A stretch of 64,000 nt of DNA, taken from Streptomyces daqingensis (lineage in GTDB: Bacteria; Actinomycetota; Actinomycetes; Streptomycetales; Streptomycetaceae). The notes beneath the pieces were generated by a model. That model saw only the letters and a list, made by a program, of their open reading frames with translations. It made no database searches and was not told the origin of the DNA. The stretch is from contig NZ_BMMP01000001.1 of NCBI RefSeq assembly GCF_014645895.1, positions 471,624 through 535,623 on the forward strand, written 5' to 3'. Shown one piece after another: positions 35,262-44,623 of this stretch (the first letter of the stretch is position 1; each line of letters starts with the position of its first letter). Both the position numbers and the translations under genes were made by a program.

Positions 35262-35833
35262 AAGAGACGGTGGCCGGGCTGCGGCTTCCCGCGGGCGTCC
35301 CGCCGAAGACGCCGCTCGGCTGCTGCCGGGTGCCGCCGCCCTACGGGCCGGCCCAGCAGACCGCTGCGGGGCGCTGTGCGGCGGCCGCGGCCCTGGCGTC
35401 AGCCGGGTCGGGCGTCCGGCACGTACCGCGTGAAGCCGACGGCCGGCCCCGCTTCCCGCCGGGTTTCGCCGGCTCGATCTCTCACACGGAACGCCTGGCA
35501 GCCGCGGTGGTCGTTCCCGGCGCCGCGGGAGTCGGCATCGACATCGAGGACGCGGACATCAGTCCTCGCGTCGCCGCTTTCGTCCTCAGCGAGGAGGAGC
35601 GGCAAACGTTGCTCCCTCCGGCCGGCGAGTACACCCCGCGTGAGTTGTTCGCCTCCAAGGAGGCTGCTTTCAAAGCCCTGAACGGCTCCGGCGCACTGGG
35701 CGCCTTTCCGTTCTGGCGGCTCCGGCTCGCCCCCTGCGGTGAGCGGCTGACCGCGTCCTACCGAGGCGAATCGGTGGCGGTGTGGGTCAGCCCGCCGACA
35801 GGCCTCTCGTTCGCCGTAGCCATACGGCGATGA
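35258..35833 (+). CDS. 4'-Phosphopantetheinyl transferase (EntD/Sfp type)
   Basis: 191 residues. Motifs of the family are present: FAGSISHTERLAAAV, GVGIDIED with the metal aspartates, and LFASKEAAFKALNGSG. It should convert the three carrier proteins of this operon, and possibly the NRPS of locus B, to the holo form. Start at GTG 35258 is chosen for the GTGA overlap with the carrier gene; the in-frame ATG further upstream reads through the carrier in another frame. Confidence 0.9.
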   Translation: MKETVAGLRLPAGVPPKTPLGCCRVPPPYGPAQQTAAGRCAAAAALASAGSGVRHVPREADGRPRFPPGFAGSISHTERLAAAVVVPGAAGVGIDIEDADISPRVAAFVLSEEERQTLLPPAGEYTPRELFASKEAAFKALNGSGALGAFPFWRLRLAPCGERLTASYRGESVAVWVSPPTGLSFAVAIRR

Positions 35834-35906
35834 GCTCGGTCGCCTCACCTTTCGGGCTCGCGCAGGAACAGAGGAAGAGTGCACCGCAGGGAGGAAGGAA
35901 GAAGGC

Positions 35907-36167
35907 ATGAACCGAGAGATCCTCGGCGTCGTCGATGAACTGTTCCGTCGCCAGCTGCAGGTACCCCAACTCGACCCGGATGTTCCGCTGGTCGACTACG
36001 GACTGGATTCCGTCCGCTCCATCGAAGCGGTCATCGAGCTCGAGTCGGCTTTCGACGTGCACATCTCTGATGACGAGGCGGCGTCGATGCAGACGCTGCG
36101 CGACGTGGTGGAGCAGATCACCGCGTCTCTGACGGTGCATGCCGGGCAGGGAGACGGTGACGTATGA
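35907..36167 (+). CDS. Acyl carrier protein 3
   Basis: 86 residues with the classic phosphopantetheine motif YGLDSVRSIEAVIELE. It begins 73 bp after the transferase gene and its TGA overlaps the ATG of the aminotransferase-reductase gene. Gene order makes it the best candidate for carrying the fatty acyl chain between the acyl-AMP ligase and the reductase domain. Confidence 0.9.
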   Translation: MNREILGVVDELFRRQLQVPQLDPDVPLVDYGLDSVRSIEAVIELESAFDVHISDDEAASMQTLRDVVEQITASLTVHAGQGDGDV

Positions 36168-38890
36168 ACGCCAAGTCCGCATTCGCGCGCTACACCAGGC
36201 CCGAGTTCGCCCGGCTCTTCCGCGCCCTGCACCTGGATGTGACGTACCGGGCCGGCCGGGGCGACCACCTCACGCAGGAGACGCCGAGCGCCGGGAACGG
36301 TGAGACGGCCAGGGACGTGCTGGACCTGGTCGGCGGCGCCGGCGCCTCGCTGTTCGGCCACAACCACCCGGCGCTGCTGGAGGTTGCGCGGCAGTGCCTG
36401 GAGGAGGAGACCCCCTTCAACGCCCAGGCCAGCATCCGGCCGGGAGCGGCCGAGCTGGCCGAGAGGCTGTCCTCGCTCGTCGGGGCGACCACCGGCGCCC
36501 GCTACGTGACCACGCTCGGCAACACCGGCGCGGAGGCCGTGGAAGCCGCGGTGAAGCACGCGACCGTCGAGCACAGGCGCCGCCTCGGTGCGCTGCAGGA
36601 ACAGTACGAGGTCCAGCTGCGGCGCGTACGGCGTGACGGGATGGCGGACACCCCCTGTGCGAGCGGGCCCGCGGCCGGCCGCCCCTGCGAGGAGCTGCTG
36701 AACCAGGCTCTGGAGCGGATCGTCGAACTGCGCGGGCTGGACCCGGTCTTCGTCTCGCTGGCGAACGCCTTCCACGGCAAGTCGACCGGCGCGGGCACCC
36801 TCACCCACGGAACCAACGTGCCGGCGGACCTGCACGTACCCGGACCGCAGCACCGGCGTCTGAGCGACTGGACGCCTCAGGCGGTCGTGACCGCTTTCGA
36901 CTCCCTGCGCGCCGAGGTGCCTTCGGTCACCGTCGACTCCTCCGGGGTACCGCACTCGACGGTGCGTCACCTCTCGCCCGTCGCCGCGTGCTTCGTCGAA
37001 CCGATCCAGGGAGAAGCCGGAGTCCACGAGGTCCCGGCCGAGACCCTGGCCGCCCTGCGTGAGCTGGCCGATCTGCACGACGCGGCGCTGGTCTTCGACG
37101 AGATCCAGTGCGGCATGGGGCGTACCGGTACCTTCCTCGCCTCGGAGAAGTCCGGTGTGGCGGCCGACTACTACCTGTTCTCCAAGTCGCTCGGCGGCGG
37201 TCTGGCCAAGATCTCGGCGCTCCTGGTCCGCGAGGACCGGTACGTGCCGGAGTTCGGGCGCCACCACACCTCGACCTTCGCCGACGACGAGTTCTCCTCA
37301 CGCATCGCCACGGCCTCACTGGACCTCGCCTGCGGGTACCTGGACCGGATCACCGAGACGGGCACTCTGCTGCGCGACCGGCTGGCGGAGGTGGCATCAC
37401 GCTGGCCGGACGCGGTGGTAGCGGTGCGGGGCCGCGGACTGCTCTGGGGCGTCGAATTCGCCCTGCCCCGGCCCGCATCGGGTCTCCTGCGGGAGCTCTT
37501 CGACTCCGAGTCCCTCGGCTACCTGATCGCGGGGCGTCTGCTGCACACACACGGCATCAGGGTCATCCCCACTCTCTCCGCTCCCACGACCGTCCGCATC
37601 CAGCCCTCGGCGCTGCTCGCACCCGCGGACGTGGACCGCATCGCCACCGCGTTCGACGAGGTCGCCGGTCTGTTCTCCCGCGGCGAGTACGCGACGCTGC
37701 TCGAGCATCTGACAGTTCCGGCGGACGGAGCGTGGCAGCCCAGGCAGCACGTTCCCCTGCCCCGGCGTGACCGCGCGGCTGCCGACGGCAGCGCGGAGAC
37801 GGACGTGTCACGCGTCGCGTTCCTCGCCAACATGGATGTCCCGGGCAAGCTGCGGTCGTTGGCGCCGGAGCTCGGCGAGTGGTCGGACGACCAGTGCGCG
37901 GCGGTGTTCGACCGCATGTGGGGGGAGGCCGACCCCTTCGAGGTCGCACGGAACCGCATCACCTCGGCGACGGGGGAGACGGCCGAAGTGATCATGGTGG
38001 CCGTCCCGTTCACGGCCGCTCAGGCCGTCACCGCTCTCCAGGCCGGTCACGGGGCGTGGCTGCGCCGGACGGTACTGGACGCGGTGGAGTTCAGCGTCTC
38101 GCTGGGTGCCGGTGTCATCGGCCTGGGGGGACACACCTCGATCGTCACCAGCGCCGCGCGGGACGTGGTGGAGGACGACGTCAAGGTGACCTCCGGCAAC
38201 TCGCTGACGGCGGCCTGCGCGTACGACCTGCTGCTGACGAAACTCGCCGGGTCCGGCACGGGCGAACGCCGCGTCGGTCTCGTCGGCGGCATAGGCAACA
38301 TCGGTGCCGTGATGGCCGAACTCATCGCCCCGCACTGCGATTCGATCGTGCTGGTCGGCAGGCCCGGTTCGGCGCGGCGGCTCAAGCGGCTGGCGGACCG
38401 GCTCGCCGGCCAGACGAAGATCTCGATCGCCGAGGACCTCGACGCGCTGCGGGACTGCCCGATCGTCGTCAGCGCCACCAACTCGGCCGACCCCGTGATC
38501 GCCCCCGGCCATCTGGCCGGAGACCGCGAGGTGCTGATCTGCGATCTCGCGGTTCCCGGCGACGTGCACCCGGACGTGGCAGGCATGTCCAACGTCACGC
38601 TCGTCTCCGGTGGCCGTATCCAGCTCCCGGAACTGCAGACGCCCCACTACCCGGGGATCACGCTGCCGCCGGGGATCGTCTATTCCTGCATGGCCGAGGC
38701 GACCCTGCTCGGTCTGGAGCCGAAGACGCCGAGCCCCTCTTACGGAGGGCTGTCCCTGACCGGTGCGCTCGCATCCCGGGACCTGGCGATCCGGCACGGG
38801 TTCCACCCCGCTCGCATCGTCCATGACGACGTCTCCGTGGAGCCGTGGGTCGAGGACCAGCTCAGCAGCCCCCTTAAGGAGTACCGATGA
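36164..38890 (+). CDS. Class III aminotransferase fused to acyl-ACP reductase (fatty-amine synthase)
   Basis: 908 residues. Residues 1-510 are a PLP-dependent class III aminotransferase: VEPIQGEAG, FDEIQCGMGR (Asp312) and the PLP lysine Lys341 in LFSKSLGGGLAK. Residues about 548-908 resemble cyanobacterial acyl-ACP reductase: GLGGHTSIV, VTSGNSLTAACAYDLL, nucleotide motif VGLVGGIGNIGAVM, and the acyl-enzyme cysteine Cys842 in SCMAEATLLGLEP. The fused enzyme should reduce an acyl-ACP to the aldehyde and aminate it. TamH of tambjamine YP1 has this combined activity with a fatty acyl-AMP ligase and ACP supplying substrate. ATGA overlaps join it to both neighbours. Confidence 0.85.
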   Translation: MNAKSAFARYTRPEFARLFRALHLDVTYRAGRGDHLTQETPSAGNGETARDVLDLVGGAGASLFGHNHPALLEVARQCLEEETPFNAQASIRPGAAELAERLSSLVGATTGARYVTTLGNTGAEAVEAAVKHATVEHRRRLGALQEQYEVQLRRVRRDGMADTPCASGPAAGRPCEELLNQALERIVELRGLDPVFVSLANAFHGKSTGAGTLTHGTNVPADLHVPGPQHRRLSDWTPQAVVTAFDSLRAEVPSVTVDSSGVPHSTVRHLSPVAACFVEPIQGEAGVHEVPAETLAALRELADLHDAALVFDEIQCGMGRTGTFLASEKSGVAADYYLFSKSLGGGLAKISALLVREDRYVPEFGRHHTSTFADDEFSSRIATASLDLACGYLDRITETGTLLRDRLAEVASRWPDAVVAVRGRGLLWGVEFALPRPASGLLRELFDSESLGYLIAGRLLHTHGIRVIPTLSAPTTVRIQPSALLAPADVDRIATAFDEVAGLFSRGEYATLLEHLTVPADGAWQPRQHVPLPRRDRAAADGSAETDVSRVAFLANMDVPGKLRSLAPELGEWSDDQCAAVFDRMWGEADPFEVARNRITSATGETAEVIMVAVPFTAAQAVTALQAGHGAWLRRTVLDAVEFSVSLGAGVIGLGGHTSIVTSAARDVVEDDVKVTSGNSLTAACAYDLLLTKLAGSGTGERRVGLVGGIGNIGAVMAELIAPHCDSIVLVGRPGSARRLKRLADRLAGQTKISIAEDLDALRDCPIVVSATNSADPVIAPGHLAGDREVLICDLAVPGDVHPDVAGMSNVTLVSGGRIQLPELQTPHYPGITLPPGIVYSCMAEATLLGLEPKTPSPSYGGLSLTGALASRDLAIRHGFHPARIVHDDVSVEPWVEDQLSSPLKEYR

Positions 38891-40584
38891 CCGGACTGCG
38901 TCCGAAATTCCCCAGCGTCGTGCATGCGTTACTGGCGCAGGCCGAACGCGGCCCCGACGGGGCGTCGATCACGGTGATCCCGGAACCGGGCAAGGAGGAG
39001 GCGCTGCGCCACGACGTGCTCCTGGCCCGGGCGGCGCGGTGCGCCGCCGCTCTCGCGGAGCACGGTGTCGGCCATGGCGACCGGGTGGTGCTGTGCCTGC
39101 CGACCGGACCGCAGTTCATCACCGCCTTCTTCGGCGCGCAGCTGCTCGGAGCCGTGCCGACGGCCGTGGCTGTCCCCCTGAGGTTCGGGGGAGCGGCGGG
39201 TGCCGAAGGGCAGATGAAGGACATCGTGAGCTATCTGCGGCCGGCCGCGGTGGTCACGACGGCCACGGTGATCGACGCTCTGCCCGATCTGGACGGCGCC
39301 GCGATGCTCGACGGCGGGGAGCTCTACGTCCGCGCCACCGCCGAAGACGCCCCCGCGCACCCGGTACGGCGGCCCAGCGGCGACGATCTGGCGCTGATCC
39401 AGTGCACGTCCGGGTCGACGGGCACGCCCAAGGGCGTCATGATCTCCCACGCCAATCTGGCGGTGAACTGCGAGCAGTTCACGACGGCGATCAACTGGAC
39501 ACGCGAAGACGTCAACGTCAGCTGGATACCGCTCTACCACGACATGGGCCTGATCACAGGACTCATGTGCCCCGTCTACGCGGGTTCGGACGGGGTGCTC
39601 ATGCCCCCCGCCCGGTTCCTGCGCGAACCGGCGGAGTGGCTGCGGCACATCAGCACCTACCGCGGCACCCTCGGGGCCGCGCCGAACTTCGGCTACGGGT
39701 ACGTCACTTCACGCGTGCGTGACGAGGCCCTGGAGGGAGTGGACCTCTCCAGCTGGCGGGCCGCTCTGTGCGGCGCGGAACCGATCCAGCCCGACACCGT
39801 CCGGCGCTTCGTCGAGCGGTTCGTCGACTGGGGCCTGCCCCGCGACGCCTTCACCCCGGGCTACGGCATGGCGGAAGCCTCGCTGGTCATCACCACCGGC
39901 ATGCCGGAAGACGCCATGAGGGTCGACTCCATCGACCGCGGCGCGGCCGCCACCCACGGCCAGGTCACCGATGTCGACCCGGAGAGCGTCGAGGCTCTGC
40001 ACGTGGTCGACTGCGGCCGGCCGATCGAGGGTACGGAGATCCGCGTCGTGGACGGCGACGGCCACCCGCTGGGCGAGGACCACATCGGTCACCTCCAGTT
40101 CCGCAGCCCCTCGCGCACGGTCGGGTACTTCGAACTTCCCCAGGAGACCGCCGCCTGCCTCGAGGAGGAGGGCTGGTGGAAGACGGGCGACATCGGCTAC
40201 CTGCGGGACGGCAGTCTGCGCATCACCGGCAGGGCCAAGGACCTGGTGATCATCCGCGGTGCCAACTACTTCCCCTCCGACTTCGAGCAGGCCGCCGAGA
40301 CCGTGCCCGGTGTCCGCCTGGGCGCCGTGATCGCGGTGGGACACCGTGCCGCTGACAGCGACTCCGAGGACCTCCACGTGATCGCCGAGACGGAGGTCGA
40401 GGGCGAGGAGAGGGAAGCCCTGCGCCTGGCGATCCGCGGTGCGGTCAGCTCGCGCACCGGCGTGACTCCTGCGCAGGTCCACCTGGTTCCCCGGCGGAGC
40501 ATTCCGAAGACGACCAGTGGAAAGCTGCAGCGGTCCAAGGCACGGGAGTTGTTCGTCGAACCGGCTGCCGCAGCGGACGAGTGA
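38887..40584 (+). CDS. Fatty acyl-AMP ligase (FAAL); contains a TTA codon
   Basis: 565 residues of the acyl-adenylate family. Core A3 is CTSGSTGTPKGVMISHANL; IPLYHDMGLITGLMCPVYAG and GAAPNFGYGY are characteristic of FAALs rather than acyl-CoA ligases; TGDIGYL and a C-terminal KTTSGKLQRSK complete the fold. It should activate a free fatty acid and pass it to an ACP, most likely the one at 35907-36167. Codon 15 is TTA (38929-38931). Last gene of the coupled operon. Confidence 0.92.
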   Translation: MTGLRPKFPSVVHALLAQAERGPDGASITVIPEPGKEEALRHDVLLARAARCAAALAEHGVGHGDRVVLCLPTGPQFITAFFGAQLLGAVPTAVAVPLRFGGAAGAEGQMKDIVSYLRPAAVVTTATVIDALPDLDGAAMLDGGELYVRATAEDAPAHPVRRPSGDDLALIQCTSGSTGTPKGVMISHANLAVNCEQFTTAINWTREDVNVSWIPLYHDMGLITGLMCPVYAGSDGVLMPPARFLREPAEWLRHISTYRGTLGAAPNFGYGYVTSRVRDEALEGVDLSSWRAALCGAEPIQPDTVRRFVERFVDWGLPRDAFTPGYGMAEASLVITTGMPEDAMRVDSIDRGAAATHGQVTDVDPESVEALHVVDCGRPIEGTEIRVVDGDGHPLGEDHIGHLQFRSPSRTVGYFELPQETAACLEEEGWWKTGDIGYLRDGSLRITGRAKDLVIIRGANYFPSDFEQAAETVPGVRLGAVIAVGHRAADSDSEDLHVIAETEVEGEEREALRLAIRGAVSSRTGVTPAQVHLVPRRSIPKTTSGKLQRSKARELFVEPAAAADE

Positions 40585-40724
40585 GCCGGCGCGGCCGCAG
40601 CCCCGCGGCGGTCCGTGCAGCTTCCTGAGCCCGGACGGACCCCGCGGTGGACGGGCCACCCGGTTCGTGTCCTCTCGGGGCCGACCCGCGGCGAGCCCAC
40701 CGGTGCAGGCCAAACCGGCGACTG

Positions 40725-40756
40725 CCGGCGCCCTGGAGCTGATCCCAGGGCGCCGG
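40725..40756. terminator. Bidirectional hairpin between FAAL and esterase genes
   Basis: Arms 40725-40736 and 40745-40756 (ccggcgccctgg and its complement) form a 12-bp stem with an 8-nt loop in the convergent gap, so it can end both transcripts. Confidence 0.75.
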
Positions 40757-40818
40757 TTCCGGTCCTGCCTGTGTCTCCGGGGCGGGGCGGCCGGCCCTTC
40801 CCGCCCCGGCGCCGTCCG

Positions 40819-41841
40819 TCAGCGGGACGTCCCACGGGCGGCAGCCGCCGCCTTCGCCTCGCTCCTGCCTGCGGCTTGCTCTTCCGCGGCACCCGGCTCC
40901 GCTTCACGTACCGGACCGAGTACGGCGTCCAGCTCCTGAAGTACCCGCTGCGCACGCTTCGCTGCCGCCGGCACCAGTTCGTGCATGAGGAAGTAGCCGT
41001 GTATCAGGCCCGGCCCCGGCACGTGACGGACGTCGACCTCGCAGACAGCCAGCTTGTCGGCCAGCTCCACTCCTTCGTCACGGAGCGGGTCGAACTCCGC
41101 CGTGCCGATCACGGCGGGCGGCAGATTCCGCAGGTCCGCGTGGAGCAGATCGACGGCCGGGTCTCGGCGGCGTCGCTCGTCGGGCACGTACAGGTCGTAG
41201 AACCAGGCCATGTCGTCGACCGACAGCAGATACCCCTCGGCGCACTCGCTGCTCGCGGCGAACAGCAGTGACGGGTCCGCCGGCGGGTACAGGAGGAGCT
41301 GAGCGGCGAACTCGGGGCCACCGGCCTCGCGTGCCTCCATGGCGACCCCCAACGCCAGGCTCGCGCCGGCGCTGTCGCCACCGATCACATGGGCGCGGCC
41401 GGGGAAGGACCGGCTCGTCCAGCGCGCCGCGGCGCATGCGTCGACCAGCGCCGCGGGATAGGGGAACTCCGGCGCCCGCCGGTAGCCGACCGAGACGACC
41501 ACCGAGCCCAGCGACTCCGCCACCAGACGGCAGGCCCTGTCGTGGCTGTCGAGGTCCCCGGCCACCCAGCCTCCCCCGTGCAGAAACGTCATCACCCGCC
41601 CCCGGTCCGTGCCGGCGGGGGAGTAGACGCGGCACGGCACGACGGCCCCGTCCGGGCCCTGGACCGTGAGGTCCTCCGTGCTGACGGCGTCGAGAGGAGA
41701 GTCGCCGTGGCCGTCGGGACGCACCGAATTCGCCAGATACCTCTCGCGCACCTGCTCGGCGGTCAGTGCACGGGCGGGAACCGGAGGGCCGTCGGCGCTT
41801 TGCCAGGCGATCAGACTACGGAATATGCGGTCTAATGGCAT
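40819..41841 (-). CDS. Hormone-sensitive-lipase-type esterase; contains a TTA codon
   Basis: 340 residues. HSL-family marks: oxyanion motif HGGGWVAGD, nucleophile GGDSAGASLA, acid in TAEFDPLRDEG and histidine in LIHGYFLM. Start ATG at 41841 follows GAGGAG at 9 nt; a longer reading lacks a ribosome site. The third codon is TTA. It converges on the operon and could trim an ester of the product or confer resistance, or simply be a neighbour; the TTA codon favours membership. Confidence 0.85.
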   Translation of the reverse strand: MPLDRIFRSLIAWQSADGPPVPARALTAEQVRERYLANSVRPDGHGDSPLDAVSTEDLTVQGPDGAVVPCRVYSPAGTDRGRVMTFLHGGGWVAGDLDSHDRACRLVAESLGSVVVSVGYRRAPEFPYPAALVDACAAARWTSRSFPGRAHVIGGDSAGASLALGVAMEAREAGGPEFAAQLLLYPPADPSLLFAASSECAEGYLLSVDDMAWFYDLYVPDERRRRDPAVDLLHADLRNLPPAVIGTAEFDPLRDEGVELADKLAVCEVDVRHVPGPGLIHGYFLMHELVPAAAKRAQRVLQELDAVLGPVREAEPGAAEEQAAGRSEAKAAAAARGTSR

Positions 41842-42405
41842 ACCAAGCCACTCCTCGGACGGGCCGGTGTATGAATACGGCAAGCAGGGATGCCGTCGCT
41901 TCTTTTCGGGAGCCGGGGAAGACATTGTCTGACTTCTCCCACCCGACGACAATGTACTCGACCTGCCACGCTGTCGTTACGTGCTTCACCGCTGAGTTCC
42001 GCACGGCACGGATGATTCCGGCTACTGCATATTGTGAGGAACTCACATATGGCGGTGTGATACGCATGTTGCCGCGTTCTGGTAGACGCCGGTAACGTAA
42101 CGGAAAACTTGCCGCTGGTAAACGCTGTGCGCAGTTTTCTGCGTTCGCGAAACAGGTCCGGAGTTCACGCCGGTGCGGGCAGCCGGGCCGGGAGGGAGCG
42201 TGGTTCACACGAATACTGCACCTCCGGGAGTACGACGCTGCAGCCGCGATCGGCAGGCGGCACCACGTCACTCAGCCACCGTCTTGCACGAAGACAGCCA
42301 GGACAGCGACGTCGCGCTGGTCCGACACCGCCGGTGAACTTGCCCAGGAGCCGAACGCAGGTGGACGCGCACCTGAGACGGCACAACAGATAAGGAATTA
42401 GGGTC
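41842..42405. other. 564-bp divergent control region
   Basis: No gene seen. An 8-bp inverted repeat acattgtc/gacaatgt (41922-41929, 41948-41955) encloses 18 bp; its halves look like TTGTC- and GACAAT-type promoter boxes 17 bp apart on both strands, so it could be a bidirectional promoter or an operator. AT-richer stretches follow near 42030-42120. AAGGA precedes the ATG at 42406. Confidence 0.4.
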
Positions 42406-44202
42406 ATGATTGTTCTGGGGTGCAACGGGTTCACCCGGGGCGCGGAGGTATTCGCCGACGAGTTCGGTGCGGTCGGTACCGAGAAGCACTATGTGCTCGG
42501 GCACGACTCGGGAGCGGCGCTGCTGGTGGACGGCGAGCTGGTCGCCGCCGTCGAGGAAGAACGTCTCAACCGGCAGAAGAAGACTTCGGACTTCCCGTTC
42601 CAGGCAGTCAACTGGTGCCTTGAGCAGGCCGGTGTCAAATTCTCCGACGTCGACCTCATCGCAATCCCCTGGAACTTCACCGACGAGATATTCAATGTGA
42701 TGATGGGCGAGCTCGCGGGAGCCCCGCTGAAGCCCGCCGAGAAGGCGGAGCGCCTCAGCCACCTGAGCGCCTTGTTCGACAAGGTGCTCGGACGTGAAGC
42801 GATTCTCGCCGACTTCGCCGAACGTACCGGCTTCACTCCGGACCCGGACCGGGTCGTGTTCGTGCAGCACCACCTGGCGCATGCGATGACCGGCTACTAC
42901 ATGGCCGGCAAGAAGGACTCCGCCTTCCTCATCAGCGACGGCCGCGCTGAACTGTTCTCGTCCGTCGTCGGCGAGATACGCGACGGCCGCCCCCGCGTGT
43001 TCGAAGAGTCCACCATCAGCGCCAACGACTCGATCGGCAACCTGTACGCGTCGGTCACGCGGTATCTGGGGTTCGTGCCCAACAACGACGAGTACAAGGT
43101 CATGGGCCTCTCCGGGTTCGCCGGGGCCCCGTCACCGAACCCGTTCCTCGAACACATCGTCCAGCTGCACGACGACGGGCGCTACACACTGTGCAGGCCG
43201 CACGACGTGGAGAACCCCCGCTGCTTCGACGACCTGTTCGAGCAGCACTTCGGCCCCTTCCAGGACACCGTCGAGTACAAGGCGACGGTGGCCGCCGCGG
43301 CCCAGGACATGGTCACCGCCGTCACCAGCCACCAGCTCCGTGCGCTGGAGACCAGGACCGATCTGAAGCACCTGCTCTTCGAGGGCGGCCTGGCCCTGAA
43401 CTGCGTGAACAACACCCACCTCCTCGAAGGCTCCGGCTTCGAGGACATGTCGGTCAGCTTCGGTGCCAGCGACACCGGAGTCGTCATCGGTGCGGCGGTC
43501 CATGCCTGGGCCAACCACCCGGACACCACCCGGACGCCTCTCGCCGAGACGGTCACCCCCTACCTGGGCCCCTCCTTCGACGACGCCGATATCGAAGCGG
43601 CCCTGCGCGACTTCGGCGACCAGGTGCAGTGGAACAAGCTGGCCGGGGACGAGGTCATCGAGCGGGTGACCGAGCTGCTGACCGAGAAGGTCGTCATCGG
43701 CTGGTTCCAGGGCCGCCTCGAACACGGTCCCCGCGCTCTGGGCCACCGCAGCATCCTCGCCAACCCGCGGTTCCCGGACATCAAGGACGTCATCAACATG
43801 CGGGTCAAGCACCGGGAACCGTTCCGCCCGTTCGCGCCGATCGTGATGGAGCAGGACGCGCCGAAGATCTTCGAGATGGGCCGCAAGAAGCGCTCGCCCT
43901 ACATGACGTTCGTCTTCCCCGTCCGGTCCGAGTACCACGACGTCATCCCCGGGGCGACGCATGTGGACGGCACGTCCAGGGTGCAGACGCTCACCGACGA
44001 GGACACGCCGCTGCTCGCCAAGCTGCTGCGCCGTTTCACGGAACGGACCGACGTGCCCTGCCTGATCAACACGTCCTTCAACGTCGCGGGCGAGCCCATC
44101 GTGAACTCCCCCTCGGACGCGCTCAACTGCTTCCTGGGCACCGAAATCGACTATCTGGTCCTCGGTGACTACCTCGTCACCAAGACCGGTCAGCCTGCGT
44201 GA
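42406..44202 (+). CDS. NodU/TobZ-family O-carbamoyltransferase
   Basis: 598 residues, usual length for the family. N-terminal Kae1-like domain: HDSGAALLVDGELVAAVEEE, and HHLAHAMTGYY with the metal histidines. C-terminal YrdC-like part: GWFQGRLEHGPRALGHRSIL and REPFRPFAPIV. These enzymes make carbamoyl-adenylate from carbamoyl phosphate and ATP and transfer the carbamoyl group to a hydroxyl (or amine) of a natural product. It has its own promoter region and a strong hairpin behind it. In locus A the acceptor may be a hydroxyl of the amino-acid-derived part. Confidence 0.92.
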   Translation: MIVLGCNGFTRGAEVFADEFGAVGTEKHYVLGHDSGAALLVDGELVAAVEEERLNRQKKTSDFPFQAVNWCLEQAGVKFSDVDLIAIPWNFTDEIFNVMMGELAGAPLKPAEKAERLSHLSALFDKVLGREAILADFAERTGFTPDPDRVVFVQHHLAHAMTGYYMAGKKDSAFLISDGRAELFSSVVGEIRDGRPRVFEESTISANDSIGNLYASVTRYLGFVPNNDEYKVMGLSGFAGAPSPNPFLEHIVQLHDDGRYTLCRPHDVENPRCFDDLFEQHFGPFQDTVEYKATVAAAAQDMVTAVTSHQLRALETRTDLKHLLFEGGLALNCVNNTHLLEGSGFEDMSVSFGASDTGVVIGAAVHAWANHPDTTRTPLAETVTPYLGPSFDDADIEAALRDFGDQVQWNKLAGDEVIERVTELLTEKVVIGWFQGRLEHGPRALGHRSILANPRFPDIKDVINMRVKHREPFRPFAPIVMEQDAPKIFEMGRKKRSPYMTFVFPVRSEYHDVIPGATHVDGTSRVQTLTDEDTPLLAKLLRRFTERTDVPCLINTSFNVAGEPIVNSPSDALNCFLGTEIDYLVLGDYLVTKTGQPA

Positions 44203-44211
44203 CATCCCACC

Positions 44212-44252
44212 CCGCACGCCGGGACGGCCCGATGCGGCGTCCCGGCGTGCGG
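44212..44252 (+). terminator. 15-bp stem hairpin after the carbamoyltransferase gene
   Basis: Arms 44212-44226 and 44238-44252 are exact reverse complements around an 11-nt loop, 9 bp after the stop and only 20 bp before the next start. It may terminate or attenuate read-through into the small gene. Confidence 0.75.
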
Positions 44253-44272
44253 ATTGGTGAAAGGTGCCCTCG

Positions 44273-44623
44273 ATGTCCACCATCCACGAACAGCCCGCGG
44301 GGCTGCCGACGGTCACTGAGCACCTGGCGACACTGGCCGGCCGCCTGCGCCACGCGGATCTGCGCATCCCCGAGGTCAGCGCCGCCCACGACGCCATCAC
44401 GTGCGCGGCCTTCCTGCTGCGCACCCAGCAGGACCGCGACGACGCGACCGACCACATGGACTTGCTGCACGAAGCGATCGGCCTTGCCAGGAGCGTCGTC
44501 GAAACAACGAAATACGCCTGCCGCGCACGCGCCGGGGGGCAGCCGGCGAACAGCCCCGCTCCCAGATCAGCACCCTCTCTGCGAAACGGTCAGGCAACGC
44601 AGGCAGCGGAAAAGCCGGACTGA
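44273..44623 (+). CDS. Small helical protein of unknown function
   Basis: 116 residues; the first 80 look helical (LPTVTEHLATLAGRLRHADL, HMDLLHEAIGLARSVVETT), the last 35 are Pro/Ser/Ala-rich and probably disordered. ATG at 44273 follows GAAAGG; a GTG nine nucleotides upstream is an alternative. No family recognised. It sits between the carbamoyltransferase and P450 genes. Confidence 0.5.
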   Translation: MSTIHEQPAGLPTVTEHLATLAGRLRHADLRIPEVSAAHDAITCAAFLLRTQQDRDDATDHMDLLHEAIGLARSVVETTKYACRARAGGQPANSPAPRSAPSLRNGQATQAAEKPD

